A DNA stretch of 64,000 nucleotides from Sphingomonas sediminicola (GTDB lineage Bacteria > Pseudomonadota > Alphaproteobacteria > Sphingomonadales > Sphingomonadaceae): the NCBI RefSeq assembly GCF_014489515.1, contig NZ_CP060782.1:992001-1056000 (forward strand), given 5' to 3'. Every line of letters begins with the position of its first letter. The first letter of the stretch is position 1. A program made the position numbers and the translations under genes. The notes beneath the pieces are model-generated. The model made no database searches. It saw only the letters and a list, made by a program, of their open reading frames with translations, and was not told the origin of the DNA. Shown here piece by piece: positions 30,569 to 41,706 of the stretch.

Positions 30569-32042
30569 ATGAAAATTCGTTTTGCCGACAGCCGGCCTTC
30601 AGGCGATTTCGCCCTCGTGCTTCCAGTCTCGGGTAAGAACCGTATCGCGCTCGACAGCCTGGGCGCTGACAGGTCTGCGGTCGACGCCGCGCTGAAGAGC
30701 CAAAGGTTCGAGGGGATTCCGGAAGCGCGGCCGAGCTGTTCATTCCCGCCGACGGTGGCGTTCGGCGCCTGATCGTCGTCGGTACCGGTGATGGCACGGG
30801 TCCGTCCGAGGCAGCCGAGAAGCTTGGCGGCGCCCTCGTGGGCGCCTGCTGACCTCTGGCGAGAAGCAGGCCGTGCTCGACCTTTCGGGGCTTAACTATG
30901 ATGCGGATTCGGCCGCTCGCGTCGCGCTTGCCGCAGCGCTCCGGGCTTGGCGGTATGACCGTTACCGGACGAAGCTCAAGGACAAGCAGAAGCCGACCTT
31001 GACGGAGCTGACGATTGTCGGTGCGCCGGCGGATTCGGCGGGCATCTGGGAGAAGCGCTGGAAGCCCGTTTACGAAGGGGTGGGCCTCACTCGCGAACTG
31101 GTGACCGAGCCTGCGAACATCATCTACCCCGAGACCTTCGTCGAGCGCGTCCAGGCCGCCGTCAAAGGTTCCGGCCTTGAAGTCGAAGTGCTGGATGGTG
31201 CGGCGATGAAGAAGCTGGGCATGGGCGCGCTGCTCGGTGTCGCGCAAGGCTCCGTCCGTGACGGGCGCCTGCTCATCCTGCGCTGGAACGGCGGCAAGGA
31301 CGGCGACGCGCCCGTGGCTTTCGTCGGCAAGGGAGTCACGTTCGACACCGGCGGCATCTCGATCAAGCCGGCTGCCGGCATGGAAGCCATGAAGTGGGAC
31401 ATGGGCGGCGCCGGAGCAGTCGCGGGCGCCATGCTCGCGCTCGCCAAGCGCAAGGCAAAGGCGAACATCGTCGCAATCTGCGGACTCGTCGAAAACATGC
31501 CTGACGGAAATGCGCAGCGGCCCGGCGACGTCGTGACTAGCATGTCGGGCCAGACCATCGAGGTGATCAACACCGACGCGGAAGGTCGGCTCGTGCTTGC
31601 CGATGCGATCACCTACGTCCAGCGCAACTACAAGCCGAAGATCGTTGTCGACCTCGCGACGCTCACGGGCGCTATCGTCATCAGCCTTGGTCACGAGTTC
31701 GGCGGCCTGTTCACGCCGGACGACGACCTCGCCAACCAGCTGCTCGACGCTTCCAAGTCGTCGGGCGACAAGCTCTGGCGCCAGCCGATGGCGGAGTCGT
31801 TCGACAAGCTGATCGATTCGCCGATCGCCGACATGAAGAACGTCGGTCCCCGCGAAGGCGGCTCGATCACCGCCGCCCAGTTCATCCACCGGTTCGTCGA
31901 GAACGGCACCCGGTGGGCGCATCTCGACATTGCCGGCATGGCCTGGTCGGACAAGCCGAACAGCACGTACGACAAGGGCGCGACCGGTTATGGCGTAAGG
32001 CTCATCGATCGCTTCGTCGAAGCGTCGGTGGAGGCACGCTGA
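30569..32042 (+). CDS. pepA: Leucyl aminopeptidase (M17); two frameshifts
   Basis: The N-terminal macro-like domain is followed by the M17 catalytic domain: FVGKGVTFDTGGISIKP with the first metal lysine, MKWDMGGAGAV, and the signature NTDAEGRLVLADA. Missing bases at 30712-30715 and 30840-30842 break the N-terminal domain into three frames; repaired length is 491 residues. It diverges from lptD across 172 bases, which hold both promoters, and is followed closely by holC, the usual pepA-holC pairing. Confidence 0.93.
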
Positions 32043-32049
32043 CGCCTGG

Positions 32050-32489
32050 ATGCAGGTCGACTTCTACCAGCTCGGACGAACGCCGCTCGAGCAGGTGATT
32101 TCCGCGATTTCGCAACGGCTCCTCGTGGAGAGGAAGCGCCTGCTCATCGTCGCGGAGGACGAAAATCTGCTGGGGAGGCTGGACCGCATGCTCTGGGATC
32201 AGGGGCGACCAGCTTCCTGCCCCACGCGCCTTCGGGCGGAAGCGATGACGCCCGCCAGCCTATCCTGCTGTCGAACAGTAACGATGCGCCTAACCTCGCT
32301 CGGAACGTGCTGATCGCCGACGGCCAGTGGAGAGAAGTGGCGCTGACCTTCGATCGCGCATTCTACTTGTTCGATGCCGCGACCCTGGAAGGCGCGCGCG
32401 TGGCCTGGAAGCTGCTCGCAGGCAGGGAAGGGATCGAGCGCCGTTACTGGGCTCAGGACGAGCAGGGGAAATGGGTCCAGAAGAGCTGA
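32050..32489 (+). CDS. holC: DNA polymerase III subunit chi; frameshifted
   Basis: The chi subunit of the clamp loader, which contacts SSB. MQVDFYQLGRTPLEQ, RLLIVAEDENLLGRLDRMLW, ILLSNSNDAPNLARNVLIADG and RAFYLFDA fit the family. One G is missing at 32202-32205, after WDQG. Repaired length is 146 residues. It starts seven bases after pepA. Confidence 0.9.
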
Positions 32490-32564
32490 CCCTTGCCCCG
32501 TCTACCGCGTGCCGCTAGGCGCTGCGGCTAATCCCAACCCTTTGTTTCAGGAGACCGCACGGCC

Positions 32565-32987
32565 ATGGCCGCTACGCGCACCTTTTCGATCATCAAGCCC
32601 GATGCCACCCGCCGCAACCTGACCGGTGCGATCACCAAGAAGCTTGAGGATGCGGGTCTCCGCGTCGTTGCTTCGAAGCGGATCCACATGACCCGCGATC
32701 AGGCGGAAGGCTTCTACGCCGTTCATAAAGAGCGTCCGTTCTACAACGACCTGTGCGCCTTCATGACGTCGGGTCCGGTCGTGGTTCAGGTCCTCGAGGG
32801 TGAGAACGCCGTCCTTCGCAATCGCGAAGTGATGGGCGCGACCAACCCCGCCGATGCCGCCGAAGGCACGATCCGCAAGGAATTCGCTGAATCGATAGAG
32901 GCCAATTCGGTCCACGGTTCGGACAGCGACGAAAATGCGAAGATCGAAATCGACTTCTTCTTCAAGCCCGAAGAAATCGTCGGCTAA
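32565..32987 (+). CDS. ndk: Nucleoside diphosphate kinase
   Basis: A 140-residue kinase that equilibrates nucleoside tri- and diphosphates. The phosphohistidine is in NSVHGSDS (H117), and [12 protein letters not shown] and [17 protein letters not shown] are standard. The stop overlaps the end of the convergent 32984 gene by four bases. Confidence 0.97.
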   Translation: MAATRTFSIIKPDATRRNLTGAITKKLEDAGLRVVASKRIHMTRDQAEGFYAVHKERPFYNDLCAFMTSGPVVVQVLEGENAVLRNREVMGATNPADAAEGTIRKEFAESIEANSVHGSDSDENAKIEIDFFFKPEEIVG

Positions 32988-33505
32988 CGGCTCAGGCTGA
33001 CTAGTCGCAGGGAGCGGCCGCCGAACAGGCCGCCGCCTTCCCACCGATAACTGATTACGTAGGAGCCGGTGGCCGACTTGTCGGCGCCGGCTTCTACATA
33101 TTTGGCGACCATCCGGGCGCGGACACGGTGCGTGCCTTTTCCGTCGGCTGCCGACTTTCCGAGGGCGGATTCGACATCGCTAGCGCTGAGTTGGCCGTCG
33201 CTTCCGACTTCGATGGCGTCGGCCTCGGGAAGCGCGACGGTCAGCGATTGAAGCGCATGGCTGTCTTCGACGGGCGTGATTTCCAGGCTTCGCCCGTCGC
33301 TTTGCACCTTGCCGCGGAGCGTGAGCGGAATCGCCTGCCTCTTTTCGACGACAGTCGTCGGGCCCTTGTCGCCGCTATCGGTCTTCCAGCTGATCCAGAC
33401 TCCGACGGCGGAGACGAGCAGGGCTGCGATCGCGATCGATTCGCCGAGGGTTACCCAGCGGAGGCGCGATCGTCTCTTGGCTTCGTTCGAAGGCGAATCG
33501 TTCAT
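32984..33505 (-). CDS. Hypothetical membrane-anchored protein
   Basis: A 173-residue protein with a basic N-terminus, one helix (about residues 19-40, [23 protein letters not shown]) and a soluble, probably periplasmic, remainder rich in beta strands. I recognise no family. It overlaps the start of the 33502 gene (ATGA type), so the two are co-transcribed. Confidence 0.7.
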   Translation of the reverse strand: MNDSPSNEAKRRSRLRWVTLGESIAIAALLVSAVGVWISWKTDSGDKGPTTVVEKRQAIPLTLRGKVQSDGRSLEITPVEDSHALQSLTVALPEADAIEVGSDGQLSASDVESALGKSAADGKGTHRVRARMVAKYVEAGADKSATGSYVISYRWEGGGLFGGRSLRLVSLSR

Positions 33506-33864
33506 CGGCCACCTGCTTCGAGCAAGCGCCGCGGCGCCGCAAGCTCCCAGCTTTCCGCGATGCGGTCGGCGACATGGCCCCAGTCGACCGCTTCGCCCGT
33601 CAGATTCACCGAAATCCAGCCCGCATGATGAAGGTAAGCCGGCTTCGAATAGGTCTCGGGATGACTCTCAAGCAGCATCGCCTGTTCGTCGAGACTGCTG
33701 GTTCGAACGCAGACGACCGTCTTTCCGTCGCTGTGGTGATTGTCGCGAAATTGCGCGAACTGCTTTCCGGCAACGAAGAAAGTCGCTTGGCCGTGCGAGA
33801 GTCGTTCTTCGGTCTCGGGCAGTTCCAGGGCCGCCTGCCGCACGCGGTCCAATGATTTCGTCAT
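33502..33864 (-). CDS. MmcQ/YjbR family protein
   Basis: A 120-residue protein of the MmcQ/YjbR double-wing fold: VRQAALELPETEERLSHGQATFFVAGKQFAQF and AGWISVNL-containing C-terminal half. It overlaps purN by four bases at one end and the membrane protein at the other. Family function is uncertain; DNA binding has been proposed from the fold. Confidence 0.85.
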   Translation of the reverse strand: MTKSLDRVRQAALELPETEERLSHGQATFFVAGKQFAQFRDNHHSDGKTVVCVRTSSLDEQAMLLESHPETYSKPAYLHHAGWISVNLTGEAVDWGHVADRIAESWELAAPRRLLEAGGR

Positions 33865-34420
33865 CGCTTCACGAACTCGCTGAGAATTCTCGGATACAGC
33901 TCATGCTCGGCCGCCAGGACGCGTTGTTCTAGCGTCGTAGGTGTGTCGCCGGGCTCGACAGGTACTTCAGCCTGGCCGAGCACTTCGCCCGCATCGAGTT
34001 CCTCAGTAACGATATGCACCGAACAGCCCCCGGCCGCGTCGCCGGCTTCAAGCGCGCGGGCGTGCGTATCCAGGCCCCGATATTTGGGAAGGAGGGAAGG
34101 GTGGATGTTGAGGATTCGCCCGCGCCATTGCCCGATGAACCAAGGAGAGAGGATTCGCATGAAACCAGCGAGGGCGATCGTGCCCACGCGGTGCTCTTCC
34201 AGGGCCGCGCTCAATGTTCGGTCGAACTCTTCCTTGTCGACTCCCTTGCTGTCCCAGGCCCAGGTCGGAAGGCCCGCTCACGGGCCCAATCCAGGCCAGC
34301 CGCCTGCGGTTTGTTGGAGGCGACGAGCGCGACTTCAAAGCCGGTCGCTTTCTCGGCGAGCGCCTGCATGTTGCTGCCGCGCCCGGAAATGAGGATAGCG
34401 ACCCGGCGGGGATCACGCAT
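33861..34420 (-). CDS. purN: Phosphoribosylglycinamide formyltransferase; frameshifted
   Basis: PurN transfers formyl from 10-formyl-THF to [18 protein letters not shown] opens the protein; [32 protein letters not shown] with the catalytic asparagine and histidine, and [13 protein letters not shown] with the catalytic aspartate follow. One base is missing at 34273-34275. Repaired length is 186 residues. It overlaps purM by eight bases, forming a purMN unit. Confidence 0.94.
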
Positions 34421-35486
34421 TATGCGTTGCGGTCCAGCTGCCCTCGGGACCGTTCACGGTGCAGCCGCGCGGGCCTTCGTCTATCCGGCCAATTCGGGAG
34501 ACGGTTTCGCCTGCCTGTTCGAGAAGCGCAGTGACGCCGTCGGCCTCGGAGGCAGCGACAACAACGACCATCCCGACGCCGCAGTTGAAAGTCCTGACCA
34601 TTTCCGCAGGATCGACGTTGCCTCCCTCGCGGAGCAGTTCAAAAACCGGGAGCGGGACCCAGGCGCCGGCATCGATGACGGCATGCCGGTTGGCCGGAAG
34701 CACGCGCGGAATGTTCTCCAGCAGCCCGCCGCCGGTGATGTGCGCCAATCCTTTGATTCGCCCCTGCTGGACGAGCGGGAGCAGCGACCGCACGTAGATT
34801 CGGGTCGGTTCGAGAAGTATTTCGCTTAACGTTCGGCCTTCCGCCCAAGGGTAGCGCGCGTCGAGATCCCAATTGCGATCCGCGATGATCTTGCGAACGA
34901 GCGAGAAGCCATTGCTGTGGACGCCTGAGCTGGCGAGGCCGAGAACCATGTCTCCCGGCGCGATTTCCTTCCCGGTCAACACTTTGCTGCGATCGACGGC
35001 GCCAACGCAGAACCCCGCGAGGTCGTAGTCGCCTTCGGAATACATGCCCGGCATTTCGGCCGTTTCGCCGCCAATCAACGCGCAGCCTGCCTGGCGGCAG
35101 CCATCGGCGATGGATGCGACAACTTCGGCCGCGATGGCATTGTCGAGCTTTCCGGTCGCGTAATAGTCGAGGAAGAACAACGGCTCGGCGCCCTGGACGA
35201 TCAGGTCGTTGGCGCACATCGCAACGAGGTCGATGCCGACGCCGCGATGATTGCCCGCCTCGATCGCGAGCTTCAGCTTGGTTCCGACGCCGTCGTTGGC
35301 GGCCACCAGCAGTGGATCATCGTAACCTGCCGCCTTCAGGTCGAAGAATCCGCCGAAGCCGCCAAGCTCCGCATCGGCCCCCGGCCGGGCGGTTGAGCGG
35401 GCGAGCGGTCCGATCGTTTTGACGAGCGCGTTCCCCGCGTCGATCGACACTCCGGCGTCTGCATAGGTCAGCGGCTTGTTGGACAT
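34413..35486 (-). CDS. purM: Phosphoribosylformylglycinamidine cyclo-ligase
   Basis: A 357-residue AIR synthase. [52 protein letters not shown] and [11 protein letters not shown] are the family blocks. The ATG at 35486 ([12 protein letters not shown]) is used rather than an upstream extension. Upstream of and overlapping purN; divergent from the 35550 gene. Confidence 0.96.
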   Translation of the reverse strand: MSNKPLTYADAGVSIDAGNALVKTIGPLARSTARPGADAELGGFGGFFDLKAAGYDDPLLVAANDGVGTKLKLAIEAGNHRGVGIDLVAMCANDLIVQGAEPLFFLDYYATGKLDNAIAAEVVASIADGCRQAGCALIGGETAEMPGMYSEGDYDLAGFCVGAVDRSKVLTGKEIAPGDMVLGLASSGVHSNGFSLVRKIIADRNWDLDARYPWAEGRTLSEILLEPTRIYVRSLLPLVQQGRIKGLAHITGGGLLENIPRVLPANRHAVIDAGAWVPLPVFELLREGGNVDPAEMVRTFNCGVGMVVVVAASEADGVTALLEQAGETVSRIGRIDEGPRGCTVNGPEGSWTATHNA

Positions 35487-35549
35487 CAGGGGCCGCCTAG
35501 CCACAAGCCGCTTGGATTTCCACGCCGTTGTCGCCAAAAGGCAGCGCGA

Positions 35550-36827
35550 ATGCTCCGCCGCCGCCTCGTTTCCCTTCTGATCCTGCTCTCCGCGGTCCTC
35601 GGTCTATCGGGGGTGCTCTACGCGCAGATGGAAGCGGGTGAGCGCGGCATTGCGCCGATCGACAGCTCGGGGACGCTTGAAGTCACCGGAATTCATGTCG
35701 ACGTGATGGGCAAGGACGGCCAGTCGGCTCGCTACGAAGGTTGGCGCATCGCCCAGCGGCAAGGGTTCAGGGCATATTGGGCCAAGGCGCACAACCGCCC
35801 TGTGACCGAGGCACCGACCGTTCCGGATTCGACTCTGGACGAACTGGTGAGCTCGATTGTGGTCGAACGTGAGCAGATCGGGCCGAATCGCTATATCGCC
35901 GACCTCGGAATCCTCTTCGACCGGGCCCGCTCGGCGGAAATACTCGGCGTAGGCGGAGACGTCCGCCGTTCGGCACCCATGATTCTTGTGCCGGTCCTCG
36001 TTACAGCAGGCTCAGAGACCTCCGTCGAACTTCGCAATCCTTGGCAGCGGGCGTGGGCGGAGTTCCGGACTTCGCAAAGCCCGATCGATTACGTCCGGGT
36101 CACCGGCTCCGGAATTGATCCGCTGCTGGTGAATGCGGCGCAGACGGATCGGCCAGGTCGCGGCTGGTGGCGTAACATCATCGACCTGTACGGAGCTGCG
36201 GACATCCTGGTGGCGCAGGTGGAGTTCCAGCGCCTCTACCCGGGTGGACCGGTCTTCGCGAAATTCGTTGGCTATCATGGGCCGGACAGGCAGCCGGTCG
36301 GCGCCTTCACCATTTCAGCGCCTGCCGGTGCAAGCGCGCTCCAGGTCATGCGGGCAGGTGTGCAGCGCATGGATCAGATATTTGCAGAGGCGCTTGCCGA
36401 CGGCAGGCTGGTACGCGATCGCAGCCTCGACATTCCTGAGCCTCCGCCACCGCCGGAAGTCGTTGAAGAGGCGCCGAAGCCGGTCGCTGGACGGCCGTGG
36501 ACATACCAGGTGCAGATCGTCTCGCCCGACGTGAACATCTATAACTTTGCCATGGCCCACCTTCGCACGACTGGCGGCGTCGACCAGGTTGTTCCGGTGA
36601 GCATCAATCCGGGCGGCGTCAGCTATGTGAACGTCACCTTCCGCGGCGAACTGCCAGCCCTTCGTGCGGCCCTGACGGCTCGCGGCTGGAGCGTCGAGCA
36701 GAATGGATTCGTTCTGCGTATGACTTCCTCTGGAAAGGGGCCGCCGCCTCTGGCGCCGCCCGCCCCGCCTCAGCCGGCCCAGCCTGCGCAGGCCCCTCCG
36801 GCCAACCCACCCAGGGGAAATGAATGA
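35550..36827 (+). CDS. Exported protein of unknown function, coupled to hdaA
   Basis: A 425-residue protein with a signal peptide ([21 protein letters not shown]), a middle region with a DUF2066-like flavour ([24 protein letters not shown]), and a proline-rich C-terminus ([17 protein letters not shown]). I cannot assign a function. Its stop overlaps the hdaA ATG, so the pair is translationally coupled although one product is exported and the other cytosolic. Confidence 0.75.
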   Translation: MLRRRLVSLLILLSAVLGLSGVLYAQMEAGERGIAPIDSSGTLEVTGIHVDVMGKDGQSARYEGWRIAQRQGFRAYWAKAHNRPVTEAPTVPDSTLDELVSSIVVEREQIGPNRYIADLGILFDRARSAEILGVGGDVRRSAPMILVPVLVTAGSETSVELRNPWQRAWAEFRTSQSPIDYVRVTGSGIDPLLVNAAQTDRPGRGWWRNIIDLYGAADILVAQVEFQRLYPGGPVFAKFVGYHGPDRQPVGAFTISAPAGASALQVMRAGVQRMDQIFAEALADGRLVRDRSLDIPEPPPPPEVVEEAPKPVAGRPWTYQVQIVSPDVNIYNFAMAHLRTTGGVDQVVPVSINPGGVSYVNVTFRGELPALRAALTARGWSVEQNGFVLRMTSSGKGPPPLAPPAPPQPAQPAQAPPANPPRGNE

Positions 36828-37447
36828 AGCGCGGCGCGGACCAGATCGCGCTTCCCCTCGACTGGCCCCAGACAGAAGGCGAATCGCGCTTCATCGTCTC
36901 CGACGCCAACCGCGAGGCGTTCGAACATTTCCGTCACTGGAGCATGTGGCCGGTCAAGGCGACGGTCCTGACGGGCCCTCGAAGGTCCGGCCGCACTCTG
37001 CTCGCGCGAACCTTCGCCGAGCGCGTCGGCGGTCGCCTGATCGATCAGGCTGACACCCGGGACGAGGAGGAAGTTTTCCACGCATGGAACGACGCCCAGG
37101 ACAGTGGCCTTCCGTTGGTGATGGTCGCTGACGAGGCGCCCCCGGCTTGGGCGCCCAGGCTTCCCGATCTGCGCACTCGGCTGGCGATCACCCCAATTGC
37201 GAGGGTCAATCAGCCCGACGACAAGCTGTTCGGGGCGTTGATTCAGCTATTGTTCGCGGATCGCGGGCTGCATGTACCGCCCGATGCTCTCCGCTTTATG
37301 TCCGAGCGGCTCAGTCGCGAATATTGGACAGCGGAGCGCGCCGTCGAGGAAGTCGACCGTTTCGCCATTGCCGAGCGGGCGCGGGTGACCATGCCCACCA
37401 TCCGGCGTGCGCTGTCACAGGCAAGAATGATCGGCGACGCGGCCTAG
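36824..37447 (+). CDS. hdaA: DnaA-related regulatory inactivator HdaA
   Basis: A 207-residue protein homologous to DnaA domain III. The N-terminal QIALPLDW resembles the beta-clamp-binding peptide of Hda. The P-loop region is TGPRRSGRTLLAR, with a degenerate lysine, and the C-terminal helices (FMSERLSREYWTAERAVEEVDRFA) match the AAA+ lid. HdaA with the clamp inactivates DnaA-ATP after initiation. Confidence 0.88.
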   Translation: MKRGADQIALPLDWPQTEGESRFIVSDANREAFEHFRHWSMWPVKATVLTGPRRSGRTLLARTFAERVGGRLIDQADTRDEEEVFHAWNDAQDSGLPLVMVADEAPPAWAPRLPDLRTRLAITPIARVNQPDDKLFGALIQLLFADRGLHVPPDALRFMSERLSREYWTAERAVEEVDRFAIAERARVTMPTIRRALSQARMIGDAA

Positions 37448-37725
37448 CTGCAGCTGACTCGCTCGATCTTGTTGTTGGCGTCCAGATAGATCGTCACCCG
37501 GTCGGCGCTGAACTCCATCGTGACGACCGAGCCGTTCGGTACCCAGCGCAGTACATGAGCGCCCGATTTGCTCATGATCTCGGCACCGATGTCGGCGGTC
37601 GCGTCCTGTCCGGCGAAAGCGCTCAGCCCCTTGTTGCTGCAGGAGCCGGCGAGAGCGGGTCCATCTGCTGGGACGGTGCTGCAGGCAGCAGCTAGGAGCG
37701 GGGCTAACACGACCAGCTTACGCAT
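37444..37725 (-). CDS. I78-family peptidase inhibitor lipoprotein
   Basis: A 93-residue protein with a lipobox signal (VVLAPLLAAAC) and the I78 inhibitor pattern SAFAGQDATADIGAEIM, LRWVPNGSVVTMEFSADRVTIYLDANNKIERVSCS. Likely a periplasmic lipoprotein inhibiting serine proteases. It overlaps the end of rnd by eight bases and converges on hdaA. Confidence 0.87.
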   Translation of the reverse strand: MRKLVVLAPLLAAACSTVPADGPALAGSCSNKGLSAFAGQDATADIGAEIMSKSGAHVLRWVPNGSVVTMEFSADRVTIYLDANNKIERVSCS

Positions 37726-38902
37726 CGACCGTTTCCTGCTCCACGACGCGGCTCATCTTCAGCTTCCCGTTCTCGATCGCAAAAGCCAGCCGGCCCTCGA
37801 CGAGATCGAGCGCGTCTCGGCCGAATTCCTCGAACCTCCAGCCACTCAATATGTTCAAATCCTTGCGAACGCCGGCCGCGAGAGCTTCCAGGTCGTCCGA
37901 TCGCGCGATCAGCCTCGGAGCGACACCGGTTTCTTTCGCCCGGATCTTGAGGAGCAGCTTGAGGAGGTCGCTAACCAAAGCGGCGTCCTTAGTAAGGCCA
38001 GGCCGACGCGGCTCGCGATCGGGAAGCTCGTGCGGCTCCAAAGCAGCTGCCGCCTCGACGGCAGCCATCAGGCGAGCGCCGATATCGTTTGTCCGCCACC
38101 CCGCGGAGAGCCCGCGTACCCGTCCAAGGTCATCCTGCGTCTTCGGAGGGTGTGCGGCGAGCTCGCCGAGCGTATCGTCCTTCACGATCCGGCCTCTCGG
38201 GATATTCTTCGTCCGTGCCTCGGTCTCGCGCCATCCGGCGAGCGCCTTTAGGCGACCGAGCACCGCAGGATTTCGGCTCGGAAGTTTCAGGCGCTTCCAC
38301 GCGTCTTCAGGCTCAAACGCGAAGCTCATCGGATTCGCGAGCCGTTCCATCTCCTCGTCCAACCATCCACCGCGGCCCGTCTTCTTCAGCCGGTTCAGCA
38401 GCTTCGGGAAGACGGTAGCGAGGTGGGTTACGTCGGCGATTGCATAGTCGATCTGGCGCTTGTCGAGCGGCCGGCGGCTCCAATCGGTGAAGCGCGCCCC
38501 CTTGTCGATGTTGTGACCGAGCATCGATTCGATGAGGTTGGAGTAACCGACCTGCTCACCGTGCCCGAGCGCCATGGCCGCGATCTGGGTGTCGAACAGG
38601 GGCGAGGGCGTCTTGCCGGTCAGGTTGTAGATGATTTCGAGATCCTGACCTCCCGCGTGGAAGACCTTCAGGACTTCCTCCTGCTTCACGAGCAGGTTGA
38701 GGAGAGGGTCGAGGTCGATATCCGCCTTCGGATCGATTGCCGCGGCTTCTTCCGGGCTCGCGATCTGGATCAGACAGAGGTCCGGCCAATAGGTGTTCTC
38801 GCGCATGAACTCGGTGTCCACTGCGACGAACGGGTGCTTGGAGAGGCGCTCGACAAGGGGAACCAGGTCATCGGACCGGGTGATCAAAGGATGGATTCGC
38901 AT
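37718..38902 (-). CDS. rnd: Ribonuclease D
   Basis: A 394-residue 3'-to-5' exonuclease for tRNA maturation. DEDDy motifs are visible: [22 protein letters not shown] (Exo I), [16 protein letters not shown] (Exo II) and the tyrosine-containing [12 protein letters not shown] (Exo III). An HRDC domain with [13 protein letters not shown] follows. It is divergent from aspS across 99 bases. Confidence 0.94.
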   Translation of the reverse strand: MRIHPLITRSDDLVPLVERLSKHPFVAVDTEFMRENTYWPDLCLIQIASPEEAAAIDPKADIDLDPLLNLLVKQEEVLKVFHAGGQDLEIIYNLTGKTPSPLFDTQIAAMALGHGEQVGYSNLIESMLGHNIDKGARFTDWSRRPLDKRQIDYAIADVTHLATVFPKLLNRLKKTGRGGWLDEEMERLANPMSFAFEPEDAWKRLKLPSRNPAVLGRLKALAGWRETEARTKNIPRGRIVKDDTLGELAAHPPKTQDDLGRVRGLSAGWRTNDIGARLMAAVEAAAALEPHELPDREPRRPGLTKDAALVSDLLKLLLKIRAKETGVAPRLIARSDDLEALAAGVRKDLNILSGWRFEEFGRDALDLVEGRLAFAIENGKLKMSRVVEQETVDA

Positions 38903-39001
38903 GGGTCTGGGGCGGCATTAGCGGCCAGTGGCCGGGTTGACAAAAGGCTTTGCGCCAGTGAGTGCCGCCGCGAATTTCCGAACATCGCTATCGGCAGGCA
39001 A

Positions 39002-40777
39002 ATGCACCCTTATCGCACTCATAATTGCGGGCAGCTCCGCGCTTCCGACGTCGGCTCGTCCGTCCGTATCTCCGGCTGGATCCATCGGAAGCGGGATCAC
39101 GGCGGCGTCCTGTTCATCGACCTTCGCGATCATTTCGGGATCACGCAGGTAGTGGCGGCCGCTGGAAGCCCGATGCTCGAGCAGCTGGACGCTTTGCGCG
39201 CCGAATCGGTTGTCTCGATCACTGGTGATGTCGTTGCTCGCGGTCCGGAGGTCGTGAACAAGAAGCTTCCGACGGGTGAGATCGAGGTCGTTGCCCGTGA
39301 AGTGGTCGTCCAGTCGGCCGCAGCCGAGCTGCCCATGCCGGTCGCTGGTGAGCAGGACTATCCGGAAGATATCCGCCTCAAGTACCGCTACCTCGACCTT
39401 CGCCGGGAGCAGGTACACGCGAACATCATGCTTCGCTCGGCGGTGATCAGCTCGATCCGTCGCCGCATGATCGACCAAGGCTTCACCGAGTTCCAGACGC
39501 CGATCCTGACCGCCAGCTCGCCGGAAGGCGCGCGCGACTATCTCGTCCCAAGCCGCGTCCACCCGGGCAAGTTCTATGCGCTCCCGCAGGCGCCGCAGAT
39601 GTTCAAGCAGCTGATCATGGTCGCGGGCTTCGACCGCTATTTCCAGATCGCGCCCTGTTTCCGCGACGAAGACGCTCGCGCCGACCGTAGCCCGGGCGAA
39701 TTCTACCAGCTCGACTTCGAGATGAGCTTCGTCACCCAGGAGGACGTGTTCAATGCGATCGAGCCGGTGCTCTCGGGTGTGTTTCAGGAGTTCGCGAACG
39801 GTCGCTCAGTCACTCCGGCCGGAGAGTACGTTCGCATCCCATATAAGGAAGCGCTGCTAAAGTACGGCAGCGACAAGCCAGATCTCCGTAATCCGCTGCT
39901 AATCACCGATGTCTCTGAGCATTTCAAAGGCTCGGGCTTCGGCCTGTTCGCCGGCCTGGTCGAGAAGGGCGCAGTCGTCCGCGCGGTCCCGGCTCCGGGC
40001 ACCGCCGAAAAGAGCCGCAAATTCTTCGACGACATGAATGAGTGGGCACGGAGCGAAGGCTTCGCGGGTCTCGGCTATGCAACCCGCAAGGGTGGCGAGT
40101 GGGGCGGCCCGATCGCCAAGAACCATGGCGAAGAGGGCATGAACCGCATTGCCGAGGCGATGGGCCTCGGCCCTGACGATGGCCTCTTCTTCGCTGCCGG
40201 CAAGGAAGATGACGCAGCGAGGCTCGCGGGGGCTGCTCGTACGCGCGCCGGTGAGCAGCTCGACCTGATTGAGAAGGACTCGTTCCGCTTTTGCTGGATC
40301 GTCGACTTCCCGATGTTCGAGTACAATGACGATCAGAAGAAAGTCGACTTCTCGCACAATCCATTCTCGATGCCGCAGGGTGAGATGGAGGCGCTGGAGA
40401 CCAAGGACCCGCTCGATATCCTGGCGTGGCAGTACGACATCGTCTGCAACGGCGTAGAGCTGAGTTCCGGGGCGATCCGGAATCACCGTCCGGACATCAT
40501 GTACAAGGCGTTCGAGATTGCCGGCTATTCCAAGGAAGAAGTCGACACGAACTTCGCGGGCATGATCAATGCCTTCAAGTTCGGCGCACCTCCGCACGGT
40601 GGATCGGCTCCGGGTATCGACCGCATAGTCATGCTGCTGGCCGACGAGCCCAATATCCGCGAGGTCATCCTCTTCCCGATGAATCAGAAGGCGGAAGACC
40701 TGATGATGAACGCCCCCGCGACGGTCATGCCGAAGCAGCTCAAGGAGCTTCACATCCGGATCGTCGACCCCGCCTAG
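39002..40777 (+). CDS. aspS: Aspartyl-tRNA synthetase (possibly non-discriminating)
   Basis: A 591-residue class II bacterial AspRS. The OB anticodon domain contains [23 protein letters not shown]; catalytic blocks are [43 protein letters not shown] (motif 2) and [14 protein letters not shown] (motif 3), with the GAD insertion between. [10 protein letters not shown] is the true start; the frame is open far upstream as a shadow of rnd. tRNA discrimination cannot be judged from sequence alone. Confidence 0.95.
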   Translation: MHPYRTHNCGQLRASDVGSSVRISGWIHRKRDHGGVLFIDLRDHFGITQVVAAAGSPMLEQLDALRAESVVSITGDVVARGPEVVNKKLPTGEIEVVAREVVVQSAAAELPMPVAGEQDYPEDIRLKYRYLDLRREQVHANIMLRSAVISSIRRRMIDQGFTEFQTPILTASSPEGARDYLVPSRVHPGKFYALPQAPQMFKQLIMVAGFDRYFQIAPCFRDEDARADRSPGEFYQLDFEMSFVTQEDVFNAIEPVLSGVFQEFANGRSVTPAGEYVRIPYKEALLKYGSDKPDLRNPLLITDVSEHFKGSGFGLFAGLVEKGAVVRAVPAPGTAEKSRKFFDDMNEWARSEGFAGLGYATRKGGEWGGPIAKNHGEEGMNRIAEAMGLGPDDGLFFAAGKEDDAARLAGAARTRAGEQLDLIEKDSFRFCWIVDFPMFEYNDDQKKVDFSHNPFSMPQGEMEALETKDPLDILAWQYDIVCNGVELSSGAIRNHRPDIMYKAFEIAGYSKEEVDTNFAGMINAFKFGAPPHGGSAPGIDRIVMLLADEPNIREVILFPMNQKAEDLMMNAPATVMPKQLKELHIRIVDPA

Positions 40778-40783
40778 AGCGGC

Positions 40784-41053
40784 TCAATTGCCGGCAGAGA
40801 CGCGATTCTTCCGGTAGATCGCGAAGAGGATCAGCAGGAATGCCGTAAGGCGGAAGAGATAGATAGCTCCTCTTTCCTCTGTCGGAATGTCTGCCAGCGC
40901 GAGGATCGACTGGCCCACCCCCAGCAATGCGAACGCCAAAGCGAAGGCGAGGAACAGCCCGTCCCGCGAACGGTGCCAGTAGCGCAGGAAGAACAGCCCG
41001 CAGACCAGGAAGCCAAAGGCGACGGCGCCGGATAGGAAGTCGTACAGGGTCAT
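40784..41053 (-). CDS. DUF5985-type small membrane protein
   Basis: An 89-residue protein with three hydrophobic helices (FLSGAVAFGFLVCGLFFL, LFLAFALAFALLGVGQSILAL, YLFRLTAFLLILFAIY). It matches my memory of DUF5985. It lies three bases after a second protein of the same type and is part of a minus-strand trio that diverges from a large histidine kinase. Function unknown. Confidence 0.78.
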   Translation of the reverse strand: MTLYDFLSGAVAFGFLVCGLFFLRYWHRSRDGLFLAFALAFALLGVGQSILALADIPTEERGAIYLFRLTAFLLILFAIYRKNRVSAGN

Positions 41054-41056
41054 CGA

Positions 41057-41338
41057 TCAGTCCTCTGCAGCGTCCCAGATGAAGCCCCAAATCAGCGAGA
41101 CGACCGCCGCCAGCGCCAGCAGAAGTCTCGGTAAACGCAGGTCGGTCTCGGGTTGGGGCCAGACCACGAGATCGAGGACGAGGACCAGGTTGTTCAGCGC
41201 GAGGAATGCGAAGCAGATGCTGCTCCACAACAGCAAGCGGATACTTGAGCGGCTGTAGCTGCGCCCGAGTAGCCACGCGCAGGCGGAGCTCGTCAGGAAA
41301 CACAGGACGTAAACGACTGCCGGGAAGACTTCGCTCAT
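41057..41338 (-). CDS. DUF5985-type small membrane protein, second copy
   Basis: A 93-residue three-helix protein (VVYVLCFLTSSACAWLLG, LLLWSSICFAFLALNNLVLVLDL, LLLALAAVVSLIWGFIW) similar in layout to its neighbour at 40784. ATG at 41338 lies directly after the stop of the winged-helix gene. The two may form a hetero-oligomer; function unknown. Confidence 0.78.
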   Translation of the reverse strand: MSEVFPAVVYVLCFLTSSACAWLLGRSYSRSSIRLLLWSSICFAFLALNNLVLVLDLVVWPQPETDLRLPRLLLALAAVVSLIWGFIWDAAED

Positions 41339-41340
41339 CC

Positions 41341-41706
41341 TCAGTCCTTCCGCAGTTTGAAAGCGTTTGCGAACGCCGCAGCACCGCTGGTCGTCGAGGA
41401 GACGATTGCGCGGCGGACCGCGTCGGGCCGGACGGTGTAAACCTGCTCGAGCTGATCGACGCAGGCGGCGACCTCGTCGTTGACCGGCATGTATACTGCC
41501 CCCTCGGCTTCGGTCGACGCTAGACCGGCCGATACGAGCGCGTCGAGAGCCTTGCTGACCACGAGTTCGCTCGCCCGCATGGTGGCAACCAGCTCGTCCC
41601 GCGACCAGACGCGTTGGTCGCGCTTGAGCATGAGTAGGAGCTCGAGGGCCCATACCGACCGAAAGCTGGATCCGATGAACCGGAGAAGGTCTTCGGAAGG
41701 ACTCAC
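41341..41706 (-). CDS. Small winged-helix-like protein
   Basis: A 121-residue protein. LELLLMLKRDQRVWSRDELVATMRASELVVSKALDALVSAGL looks like a winged helix-turn-helix, and the C-terminal half is helical. It starts with GTG and is the first gene of the trio with two DUF5985 proteins, divergent from the HAMP-array kinase, so it may regulate or sense with that system. Exact family not recognised. Confidence 0.68.
   Translation of the reverse strand: MSPSEDLLRFIGSSFRSVWALELLLMLKRDQRVWSRDELVATMRASELVVSKALDALVSAGLASTEAEGAVYMPVNDEVAACVDQLEQVYTVRPDAVRRAIVSSTTSGAAAFANAFKLRKD

Noticed and set aside
30543..31922. 459-codon open frame antisense to pepA
   Set aside because: Shadow of the M17 catalytic domain, which carries the intact NTDAEGR signature.
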